Shown in pieces: positions 1-5,884 of a stretch of 9,433 bases of DNA. How positions within the stretch are numbered: position 1 is the first letter of the stretch; each line of letters begins with the position of its first letter. Location: positions 1 through 9,433 of the forward strand of contig JBBRWI010000158.1 in NCBI GenBank assembly GCA_038249305.1. Direction: 5' to 3'. The stretch is from Humitalea sp038249305. GTDB lineage: Bacteria > Pseudomonadota > Alphaproteobacteria > Acetobacterales > Acetobacteraceae. A program made the translations under genes and the position numbers. The notes under the pieces are model-generated. The model did no database searches, was not told the origin of the DNA, and worked only from the letters and a program-made list of their open reading frames with translations.

Positions 1-270
1 CCGTCGCGCCACCGCCGGCGCGTCGCGGCGCAGGATCTCCTGCTCGATCCCCGCTTCCAGCAGGGCCACCCGCGCGCGACGCGCGGCATCGCGCTCCTCG
101 GCCTCACGGCGGTCCAGTTTGGCCAGGGCCGCATCGACGGCGCGGGCGTCGGCGCCGAAATCGCTTGCCCGCGTGGCCTCCGCCAACCGTGCGACACGTC
201 GCCCCTGGTCGCCGCCGACGATGTCGCAGCCGAAGTTGCCGATATTGCCGGGGATGGAAACACGGCCCAT
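1..270 (-). CDS. Unknown protein with N-terminal 'GDIVGG' glycine motif, 3' end outside window
   Basis: The frame stays open from the ATG at 270 to the left edge, giving 90 residues with no stop. Codon third positions are mostly G or C, as in real genes here. The N-terminus reads MGRVSIPGNIGNFGCDIVGG and is followed by DQGRR. After about residue 30 the protein becomes charged, alanine-rich and probably helical, with runs such as LDRREAEERDAARRAR and EAGIEQEILRR, consistent with a coiled coil. A Shine-Dalgarno-like AGGG overlaps the TAG stop of the preceding gene (281-283), and only 10 nt separate the two genes, so they are probably co-transcribed and translationally coupled. The N-terminus resembles that of its upstream neighbour (GVTISGSVGGDIVGG). 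I do not recognise the family. Glycine-rich 'GDxVGGD' openings do occur, from memory, at the start of some bacterial multidomain signalling or conflict proteins, but that is a loose resemblance. Confidence 0.6.
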   Translation of the reverse strand, partial: MGRVSIPGNIGNFGCDIVGGDQGRRVARLAEATRASDFGADARAVDAALAKLDRREAEERDAARRARVALLEAGIEQEILRRDAPAVARR

Positions 271-280
271 CGGATGTGCC

Positions 281-665
281 CTATCCGCCCCGAAGCGTGT
301 TCGGCACGAACCCCGTCAACGGGCCAACCACCCCGGCCAGGACCGGGGTCGCGAAGGCGCTGACCACCGCGCTCGCCGCCCCCGGCAGCAGCCCGACCAG
401 CCCGTCCACCAGCTTGGCCACCAAGGCGTCCTTCGCGCCCTTGCCCTTGGCGGCTTGCGTCTTCAACGCCGTCAGCGCCGCTTCGGCTTCGGCCCGCTTC
501 TCGGCCAGCGCCGAAACGATCGCCGCGACCCAGCGGGCCGAGCGCCGCATCCAGCGCCGCAGCCGCGGCGGCGCCGGTGATCTTGCCGCCGCCGACGATG
601 TCGCCGCCGACGCTACCTGAGATCGTCACCCCGCCGCTTGGGCCCGTGCCCGGTTTGTCGCGCAT
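281..665 (-). pseudogene. Unknown 'GDIVGG' protein with hydrophobic C-terminus, apparent frameshift near 530-545
   Basis: Two minus-strand frames each give plausible protein over different stretches. From the ATG at 665 one frame reads MRDKPGTGPSGGVTISGSVG, then GDIVGGGKITG and an alanine-rich stretch to LDAAL (about 540). After that it turns into unlikely Gly/Arg-rich sequence. The next frame, open from 550 to the TAG at 281, continues sensibly with ARWVAAIVSALAEKRAEAEAAL, then a lysine-rich segment (KTQAAKGKGAKDALVAK) and a hydrophobic tail (LVDGLVGLLPG, ASAVVSAFATPVLAGVVGPL). Dropping one base near 530-545 joins them as ...LDAALARWVAAIV..., giving roughly 127 residues. The extra base could be an assembly error, a real mutation or a recoding site. 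Alternatively the gene starts at the ATG at 550 (89 residues). The hydrophobic tail could be membrane-associated. The next gene follows after 10 nt and shares the N-terminal motif. Family not recognised. Confidence 0.5.
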
Positions 666-727
666 CTCAGCCGCCGTTGCGTTCGCGGACGACTTGGTCG
701 TGGAGGCAAGGCCCGATCAACCACCCG

Positions 728-758
728 ATTTTACCCGGAGGCCCCACACCCCGCCCAA
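728..758 (-). promoter_or_regulatory. Weak candidate promoter for the minus-strand GDIVGG gene pair
   Basis: On the minus strand TAAAAT (728-733, five of six matches to TATAAT) lies 19 bp downstream of TTGGGC (753-758). This would start a transcript near 721, about 55 nt before the ATG at 665. The spacing is long and the -35 poor, so this is only a candidate. No convincing promoter was seen for the plus-strand gene that begins at 929. The rest of the 666-928 divergent interval holds no gene I can support. Confidence 0.25.
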
Positions 759-928
759 CACAATCAAGGCTGGACAGCGCCGAGCAAAAGGCCGATGGCG
801 AATGGGTCATTGCGCGAGCGGCCCGTCCATGAGGCGCCGCGCCCTGCCTTCCGCGCGCCTGTCTCGCGCGGCCGTTTTCGCGCCGGAAGCGCGCACCCAG
901 AATGCACGCGCCCGGAGGCGCCACGGAC

Positions 929-1369
929 ATGGACATGGAACAGGACGACCTGCCCGATGTTGGCGGCCCCGGATCGGAAGACTGGCTGAACGCCGCCGCG
1001 GCCCTGTCGGCGGGTGTCGCCAAGGAAGCGGCGACGCTGGCGACCGCCGCGGCCGGGCTTTCGGCTGCCGCCGCCGCCGGGATCACGAGCGATATCCGCC
1101 GCCAGGGCGCGATCCAGGGGGCGGCGGCCGAAGCCGCCCTGCGCGCGGCGCTGCTGCTGGAGGTCGCCGATGCGGTGACCCACCCGGGCGATGCCCGCGC
1201 CCGTGCCGCCCGCGTTTTCGCCGCGGCCAAGCGGGTTGGCATGCCGGCAGCCCCGCTGGCCGCCCCGCTGCGCGCCGCGGCTCTGGCGCTGCCGACCGAT
1301 GATGCCTCGGCCCGGATCGCCGCGAGTGCCATCGCCAACCAAGTCGCGGCGGTGCTGGAGGGCGGCTGA
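929..1369 (+). CDS. Alanine-rich helical protein of unknown function
   Basis: The 146-residue product starts at an ATG 10 nt after a clean GGAGG (914-918). This start is preferred over an in-frame ATG at 902 that has no such site. The N-terminus is acidic (MDMEQDDLPDVGGPGSEDW). The rest is dominated by alanine, with helices such as LNAAAALSAGVAKEAATLATAAAGLSAAAAAGITSDI and LRAALLLEVADAV and a C-terminal SARIAASAIANQVAAVLEGG. Third codon positions are strongly G/C, which supports coding. There is no obvious signal peptide, catalytic motif or clear membrane span, although the low-complexity alanine stretch near residues 27-55 is fairly hydrophobic. It lies divergent to the GDIVGG gene pair across 263 bp and is followed by another orphan. 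Function unknown. The antisense frames over this gene are arginine/alanine-rich shadows. Confidence 0.65.
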   Translation: MDMEQDDLPDVGGPGSEDWLNAAAALSAGVAKEAATLATAAAGLSAAAAAGITSDIRRQGAIQGAAAEAALRAALLLEVADAVTHPGDARARAARVFAAAKRVGMPAAPLAAPLRAAALALPTDDASARIAASAIANQVAAVLEGG

Positions 1370-1434
1370 GACAAATCACTTGCCTCTGCGCGACGCTTGC
1401 CCTCAACTTGAATTGTCAGGCGGGGGGCGGAGCG

Positions 1435-1992
1435 GTGCCAGTCAAACTAAAAGATGCGCAGGCGGCGATGAACGCCATGACTGGAGTAAAATTTTTCAAT
1501 ACACTTCAGAAAAATTTATCGGCGCATGATCTTTGCCATCTGTCGAAAACCAACGCCCTGTCGGCAATTGGCCCAGAAAAAACGACCTGCGGCTATTACT
1601 TTAAAATTAAGACCGATACATTGTTCTTCAACAAAACGGATGGCAGCCAAAAAGCCGAATTATCGCGACGTGATAAAAAACAGCAGTGGCAAGCGAGAGA
1701 AATTGTTTCTGAATTGCCAATAAATATGGATGAGATGGCTGACCTTTGCTATACTGCCATGACTGCAGGTTGCATGAAATGGGCAGAACCAAGCAAACTG
1801 AAGGAGGTGCGCTTCCTGCGGATCACGGCGTTCAAGCCTGGTTACGGTGGTTGCACCTTGCGCGTGTCGGGTTCGACGCCCTGTGTCGGCATCGCCGTGG
1901 TGATTTCGGTCCAGATCGGCGTCAGTCCGCAGATCGTCACGCACTTCCCGATAGCGCAGGCCGATATCGACTCCAAGACTGCCCTGGTTTGA
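1435..1992 (+). CDS. Unknown protein, AT-rich 5' two thirds joined to a GC-rich 3' third
   Basis: The frame encodes 185 residues from the GTG at 1435, chosen because an AGGCGGGG stretch (1419-1426) sits 8 nt upstream. A TTG at 1408 and ATGs at 1468 and 1477 are alternatives. By hand count 1441-1800 is about 43% GC and 1801-1980 about 62%. The first part uses codons such as AAA, ATT and AAT that the neighbours rarely use. It contains a KLKDAQAAMNAMTGVKFFNTL helix, CGYYFKIKTDTLFFNK and a charged SRRDKKQQWQARE stretch. The last part, RFLRITAFKPGYGGCTLRV followed by VGIAVVISVQIGVSP, looks beta-rich and has high GC3. Six cysteines are spread along the protein (from HDLCH to TPCVG). There is no signal peptide. 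The composition suggests transferred DNA, possibly an in-frame fusion of foreign and resident sequence. No family recognised. It lies 89 bp before ychF on the same strand. Confidence 0.6.
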   Translation: MPVKLKDAQAAMNAMTGVKFFNTLQKNLSAHDLCHLSKTNALSAIGPEKTTCGYYFKIKTDTLFFNKTDGSQKAELSRRDKKQQWQAREIVSELPINMDEMADLCYTAMTAGCMKWAEPSKLKEVRFLRITAFKPGYGGCTLRVSGSTPCVGIAVVISVQIGVSPQIVTHFPIAQADIDSKTALV

Positions 1993-2081
1993 CAACTGCT
2001 CCGTGGGTTTCGCCAGCGGCTGACGCCGCGCCCGATCCCGGCTAAACGACCCACCTATCCTAACAAAGGTCGTCACCCGCC

Positions 2082-3176
2082 ATGGGCTTCAACTGCGGCA
2101 TCGTGGGCCTGCCGAACGTCGGCAAGTCCACACTCTTCAACGCGCTGACGGCGACCGCCGCCGCCCAGGCGGCGAACTACCCCTTCTGCACGATCGAGCC
2201 GAACGTCGGCCGTGTCGGCGTGCCCGATCCGCGCCTCGATGCCCTGACGAAGATCGGGCATAGCCAGAAGACCGTGCCGACAAGCCTGGAATTCGTCGAT
2301 ATCGCGGGTCTGGTGCGCGGCGCCTCGAAGGGCGAGGGCCTGGGCAACCAGTTCCTGGCCAACATCCGCGAGGTGGACGCCATCGTCCACGTCGTCCGCT
2401 GCTTTGAGGACGACGACGTGACCCACGTCGAAGGCAGCGTGGACCCGGTGCGCGATGCGGAAACGGTCGAGACGGAACTCATGCTGGCCGACCTCGACAG
2501 CCTGGAACGTCGCCTGCCGGCGCTGCAGAAAAAGGCCAAGGGCGGCGACAAGGACAGTGCCGCCCTGGTCGCGCTGATGGAGCCGATCGTCGCCGCCCTG
2601 ACCGAGGGCCGTCCGGCCCGCACCGCGATCGAACCCCATGACGCGGCGGCGGCGGCCAAGCTGGGACTGATGACCGCCAAGCCCGTGCTTTACGTCTGCA
2701 ATGTCGAGGAAGCCTCGGCCGCCACCGGCAATGCCCAAAGCGCGCGGGTCTTCGAGATGGCGAAGCGCGAGGGCGCCAGCGCCGTGGTGGTCAGTGCGGC
2801 GATCGAGGCGGAGATCAGCCAGATGGCGCCGGCCGACCGCGCCGATTTCCTGGAAAGCCTCGGTCTGCCGGACAGCGGGTTGGACCGGGTGATCCGCGCC
2901 GGCTACGGCCTGTTGGGGCTGATCACCTACTTCACCTGTGGCCCGAAGGAGGCACGGGCCTGGACCATCATCAAGGGCATGACGGCGCCCCAGGCAGCCG
3001 GCGTGATCCATGGCGATTTCGAACGCGGCTTCATCGCCGCCGAGACCGTGGCCTATGATGATTACGTGGCGCTCAATGGCGAACAGGGCGCGCGGGAGGC
3101 GGGTAAGCTTCGGATCGAAGGCAAGCAATATGTCGTGCGCGACGGCGACGTGATGCTGTTCCGCTTCAACGTCTAG
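2082..3176 (+). CDS. ychF: YchF/OLA1-family P-loop ATPase (redox-regulated ATPase YchF)
   Basis: YchF is a ribosome-associated, Obg-related P-loop protein that prefers ATP and acts in the cytoplasm in translation and stress responses. The product is 364 residues, matching the usual 363-365. The Walker A (G1) motif GLPNVGKST is at residues 9-17 and the G3 DIAG at 73-76. The fourth motif is NVEE at 207-210 in place of the NKxD of true GTPases, as is typical of this family and consistent with its ATP preference. The middle region (about 130-180) forms the expected helical insert. The C-terminal TGS domain spans about 281-363 (ITYFTCGPKEARAWTIIKG to DVMLFRFNV). The start follows an AAAGG with a rather long spacer. 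In many Alphaproteobacteria the gene follows rplY and pth. Here orphan genes precede it. Its TAG overlaps the stop of the convergent DUF4169 gene. Confidence 0.97.
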   Translation: MGFNCGIVGLPNVGKSTLFNALTATAAAQAANYPFCTIEPNVGRVGVPDPRLDALTKIGHSQKTVPTSLEFVDIAGLVRGASKGEGLGNQFLANIREVDAIVHVVRCFEDDDVTHVEGSVDPVRDAETVETELMLADLDSLERRLPALQKKAKGGDKDSAALVALMEPIVAALTEGRPARTAIEPHDAAAAAKLGLMTAKPVLYVCNVEEASAATGNAQSARVFEMAKREGASAVVVSAAIEAEISQMAPADRADFLESLGLPDSGLDRVIRAGYGLLGLITYFTCGPKEARAWTIIKGMTAPQAAGVIHGDFERGFIAAETVAYDDYVALNGEQGAREAGKLRIEGKQYVVRDGDVMLFRFNV

Positions 3177-3361
3177 GTTTTGTCCGGCGGCGCCTGCCTG
3201 GCGCCATCCAGCAAGCGCTCGCGGGCCGCGGTTGCCTCGGCATCATGCGCGCGTTCGGCCAGCGTGCGGCCATGCTTGGCCCGGTTGGCGACCGCCTGTC
3301 CGGCCGCCGCCGCGCGTGCTCTTTGCTTGCGGAGTTGGTTGAGGTTGACGATCCTGGCCAT
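3173..3361 (-). CDS. DUF4169 family small basic protein
   Basis: The 62-residue product opens MARIVNLNQLRKQRARAAAA and continues with ANRAKHGRTLAERAHDAEATAARERLLDGARQ. This matches the pattern I know for DUF4169: an N-terminal 'IVNLxxxRK' followed by 'ANRxxxGRTxxEKxxDxxxxxxxxxxLDGH'. That family is of about 60 residues, of unknown function and largely alphaproteobacterial. The protein is basic and predicted to be all helical. The frame is open further upstream (to 3505), but the ATG at 3361 matches the family's N-terminus, although its ribosome binding site is weak. The stop shares the palindromic CTAG at 3173-3176 with the stop of ychF. The start lies only 34 bp from the divergent hydrolase gene, so its promoter must lie inside that gene's 5' region. 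Confidence 0.85.
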   Translation of the reverse strand: MARIVNLNQLRKQRARAAAAGQAVANRAKHGRTLAERAHDAEATAARERLLDGARQAPPDKT

Positions 3362-3395
3362 GGCCCAGCATACCACCGCATTCTGGAGGCTTGCC

Positions 3396-4058
3396 ATGAA
3401 CGTCGATTTGACCGCTGCCGATGGCCATACCCTCACCGCCTGGGTCGCCGGGCCCGAGCACGCCAAGCAGGCGCTGGTGCTCGTACAGGAAATTTTTGGC
3501 GTCAATCATCACATGAGGAACCTGGCCACGATGTTCGCAGCCCAGGGCTATCGCGTCGTGGTGCCGGCGCTGTTCGATCGCACCGCCCGAGGCATCGAAC
3601 TCGGCTACACGCAGGATGACGTGGCGCGCGGCCGCGCCCTGCGCGCAGCGGTGCCTGAAGCCGGAACGCTGGCCGATGTCGCGGCCGCCCAGGCATTCCT
3701 ACCGGTCGGAGCCAACCAGGGCATCGTCGGCTATTGCTGGGGCGGTACCGTCGCCTGGTGGGGGGCCACGCGGATGACCGGCTTCAAGGCCGCGGTCGGC
3801 TACTATGGCGGTGGCGTCGCCACGACGAAGGACGCGGTGCCGCGCTGCCCGGTGCAGCTGCATTTCGGCGATGAGGACACCTCGATCCCGATAAAGGATG
3901 TCGAGGCCATCCAGAAGGCGCAGCCGGGCGTCGAAATCTTCGTCTATGAAGGCGCCGGCCATGGCTTTGCCTGCGACGAACGCGCGAGCTTCGTGAAGCC
4001 GAATGCGAAGGTGGCCGAAGCCCGGACGCTGGCCTTCCTCGCCAAGCATTTGGGCTGA
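3396..4058 (+). CDS. Dienelactone hydrolase family protein (alpha/beta hydrolase)
   Basis: The 220-residue product starts at an ATG 6 nt after GGAGG (3385-3389), although the frame is open back to 3180. The family folds as an alpha/beta hydrolase with a Cys-Asp-His triad and includes carboxymethylenebutenolidase (EC 3.1.1.45). The nucleophile elbow GYCWGG places Cys at residue 114. The acid is probably Asp161 in FGDEDTSIP, and the His is His189 in GAGHGF. Glu32 in QEIFGVN matches the conserved glutamate that contacts the nucleophile. Length fits the cytoplasmic single-domain enzymes, and there is no signal peptide. No chlorocatechol-pathway genes are nearby, so the true substrate is unknown; a general esterase or lactonase role is as likely as dienelactone hydrolysis. 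It converges on mtnP across 97 bp, in which I see only weak short stems and no clear terminator. Confidence 0.92.
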   Translation: MNVDLTAADGHTLTAWVAGPEHAKQALVLVQEIFGVNHHMRNLATMFAAQGYRVVVPALFDRTARGIELGYTQDDVARGRALRAAVPEAGTLADVAAAQAFLPVGANQGIVGYCWGGTVAWWGATRMTGFKAAVGYYGGGVATTKDAVPRCPVQLHFGDEDTSIPIKDVEAIQKAQPGVEIFVYEGAGHGFACDERASFVKPNAKVAEARTLAFLAKHLG

Positions 4059-4155
4059 GCGCGCGTCGGGCTCGCCGCTCGCGCGATCAATCCCGATGAC
4101 GGGCCGGGAACCGGGGCGGCGCGACATGCCGCACTGATCGCAGCGCCGGCCGGCC

Positions 4156-5040
4156 TCAGCGGTTCAACACCCGCCCCGCGACGGCATCCAGCATGGCGAC
4201 CAGTCCGGGGTCGCGATGGGCCGGGCCGGTGACGATCGCCATTTCCAGCGCGCGGTCGCAACCGGCGGGGCAAGGGCCGCGCGGGGCTGCGAGGCGGGGG
4301 ACCACGGCGCGCACCAAGTCTTTGGCGCGATGGGCATTACCCAGGAGGACCTTGACCACGGCCTCGACGCTGACGGCATCGTGGTCCGGGTGCCAGCAGT
4401 CAAAATCAGTCACCATCGCGACCGTCGCGTAGCACATCTCGGCCTCGCGGGCGAGTTTGGCCTCCGGCATGTTGGTCATGCCGATCACGTCACAGCCCCA
4501 GGCGCGGTAGAGTTCGCTCTCGGCCTTGGTGGAGAATTGCGGGCCTTCCATGACAAGGTAGGTGCCGCCGCGCTTGTGCGGCAGCCCGATCTCCCGGGCC
4601 GCGGCTTCCAGCGCGTCGCCCAGGCGCGGACAGACCGGGTGGGCGACCGAGACATGCGCGACACAGCCTGCGGTGAAGAAGGATTTCTGGCGGGCAAATG
4701 TGCGGTCGATGAACTGGTCCACGATGACAAAAGTGCCGGGGGCGAGGTCGCCATTCAGGCTACCGACTGCCGAGAGCGACAGGATCTCGGTCACGCCGGC
4801 GCGCTTCAGCACGTCGATGTTGGCGCGATAGTTCAATTCCGACGGCGGAATGCGGTGGCCGCGGCCGTGGCGCGGCAGAAAAACGCAGCGCACTCCGCCA
4901 AGACGGCCGAACAGCAGTTCGTCCGATGGCTGGCCGAAGGGCGAGGCGACGTTGCGCCATTCAGGGTTCTCCAAACCCTCGATATCATAGAGGCCGGAGC
5001 CGCCCAGCAGCCCGATGACGGGTTCGATCAGGTCGGTCAT
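4156..5040 (-). CDS. mtnP: S-methyl-5'-thioadenosine phosphorylase
   Basis: This enzyme phosphorolyses 5'-methylthioadenosine, a by-product of polyamine and related synthesis, to adenine and 5-methylthioribose-1-phosphate, the first step of methionine salvage. The product is 294 residues. Family marks include GGSGLYDIEGL (13-23), the phosphate-binding FLPRHGRGHRIPPSELNYRAN (54-74), MEGPQFSTKAESELYR (164-179) and GMTNMPEAKLAREAE (187-201). TDFDCW (211-216) carries the two aspartates associated with 6-aminopurine specificity, separating it from guanosine/inosine phosphorylases. The ATG at 5040 is preferred because AGGGG lies 9 nt upstream and the N-terminus begins just before the first strand; an in-frame TTG at 5058 is less likely. 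It lies downstream of petC on the same strand, 74 bp away, beyond a hairpin that probably limits read-through. No apt gene follows it, although mtnP and apt are often paired. Confidence 0.95.
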   Translation of the reverse strand: MTDLIEPVIGLLGGSGLYDIEGLENPEWRNVASPFGQPSDELLFGRLGGVRCVFLPRHGRGHRIPPSELNYRANIDVLKRAGVTEILSLSAVGSLNGDLAPGTFVIVDQFIDRTFARQKSFFTAGCVAHVSVAHPVCPRLGDALEAAAREIGLPHKRGGTYLVMEGPQFSTKAESELYRAWGCDVIGMTNMPEAKLAREAEMCYATVAMVTDFDCWHPDHDAVSVEAVVKVLLGNAHRAKDLVRAVVPRLAAPRGPCPAGCDRALEMAIVTGPAHRDPGLVAMLDAVAGRVLNR

Positions 5041-5064
5041 GCGCAAAAACCCCTGCAAACGAAA

Positions 5065-5087
5065 CGGCCGCCCTTGTGGGGCGGCCG
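5065..5087 (-). terminator. Intrinsic terminator or attenuator between petC and mtnP
   Basis: CGGCCGCCC (5065-5073) pairs perfectly with GGGCGGCCG (5079-5087) around a 5-nt loop, giving a 9-bp, all-GC stem. Read on the minus strand, the stem is followed at once by TTTCGTTT and, a little later, by GGTTTTTG. It starts 28 nt after the petC stop codon and ends 24 nt before the mtnP start. The likely role is to end most petABC transcripts while letting some continue into mtnP. The T-tract is interrupted, so termination may be partial. I see no separate mtnP promoter in the short interval. Confidence 0.7.
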
Positions 5088-5114
5088 CATTGTGTGTGGA
5101 ACGACGATCCGGTC

Positions 5115-5882
5115 TCAGTGTTTCAGGTCGGCCCAGACCTTGCGCTTCACGGCATAGGTCAGGCCGGCGAGCACGGTCAGGAAAAGGACGACGCGCACGC
5201 CCATCGTCTTGCGCTGCTCCATTTCAGGTTCCGCGGCCCAGGCCAGGAAGGTCGCGGCATCGCGGGCCATCTGGTCGACAGTGGCGGGGGTGTTGTCGCC
5301 GAAGGTGACCTGGTCGGCGTTCAACACGCTTGGCATGGCGATCTGATGGCCTGGATAGTAGGCATTGTAATACATGCCCTCCATCATCGTGGTGCCGGCG
5401 GGCGGTTCGCGATACCCGGTCAGCAGCGCGTGGATGTACACGGCGCCGCCGGCCCGTGCCTTGGTCATGACCGACAGGTCGGGCGGCAGGGCGCCATTGT
5501 TGGCGGCGCGGGCAGCGTTGTCGTTCGGGTAGGGGCGGCGGAAACGATCGGAGGGGCGGGCCGGACGTTCGAACATCGCGCCCTCGTCATTCGGCCCGTC
5601 GGTCACGTTGAAGGCCGAGGCGAAGCGCACGACGTCGGCCTGGGACAGGCCGATCTCACTCAGGTTGCGGTAGGACAGCAGGTGCATGCTGTGGCAGGTG
5701 CTGCAGACTTCCTTATACACCTGAAGACCGCGTTGGGCGCTGGCGCGGTCGAAGGTGCCGAACAGCCCGTTGAAGGAAAAACGCGTGTCCGGCAGGACAA
5801 TGGCCTCCCCGGCGGCGCGGGCGCCGGCCGGGGCGAGGAGGACAGCGACGGCCAGGGCCGCCGCTTTCAGGGTGCGGCGCAT
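5115..5882 (-). CDS. petC: Cytochrome c1, heme-c subunit of the cytochrome bc1 complex
   Basis: Cytochrome c1 takes electrons from the Rieske protein and passes them to soluble or membrane-bound cytochrome c on the periplasmic side of the bc1 complex. The product is 255 residues. Residues 1-24 form a Sec signal peptide (RR, hydrophobic core, then ARA/A cleavage). The heme-c site CSTCH is at 60-64. The sixth ligand is probably Met183 in IAMP, in the usual context after YYPGHQ. A C-terminal membrane anchor spans about 228-246, followed by the basic KRKVW. The frame is open far upstream, inside petB, but the ATG at 5882 gives the signal peptide and lies 2 nt after the petB stop (TGA CC ATG). Its GGAAAAGG ribosome binding site is inside the end of petB, which implies tight coupling. 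In Rhizobiales petB and petC are commonly fused; here they are separate. Confidence 0.97.
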   Translation of the reverse strand: MRRTLKAAALAVAVLLAPAGARAAGEAIVLPDTRFSFNGLFGTFDRASAQRGLQVYKEVCSTCHSMHLLSYRNLSEIGLSQADVVRFASAFNVTDGPNDEGAMFERPARPSDRFRRPYPNDNAARAANNGALPPDLSVMTKARAGGAVYIHALLTGYREPPAGTTMMEGMYYNAYYPGHQIAMPSVLNADQVTFGDNTPATVDQMARDAATFLAWAAEPEMEQRKTMGVRVVLFLTVLAGLTYAVKRKVWADLKH

Positions 5883-5884
5883 GG

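Noticed and set aside
577..1342. Open frames of 192-241 codons on both strands between 577 and 1374
   Set aside because: They are Arg/Gly/Pro-rich or Ala/Ser-rich translations overlapping the better supported genes at 281-665 and 929-1369, and they lack ribosome binding sites.
2073..3128. 351-codon minus-strand open frame opposite ychF
   Set aside because: Shadow of ychF. The plus-strand product has all family motifs.
4059..4155. Short inverted pairs between the hydrolase and mtnP stops
   Set aside because: Stems are only 4-6 bp, with long loops or no T-tract. They are expected by chance at this GC content.
4216..5157. Long plus-strand open frame opposite mtnP
   Set aside because: Antisense shadow of a full-length, motif-complete methylthioadenosine phosphorylase.
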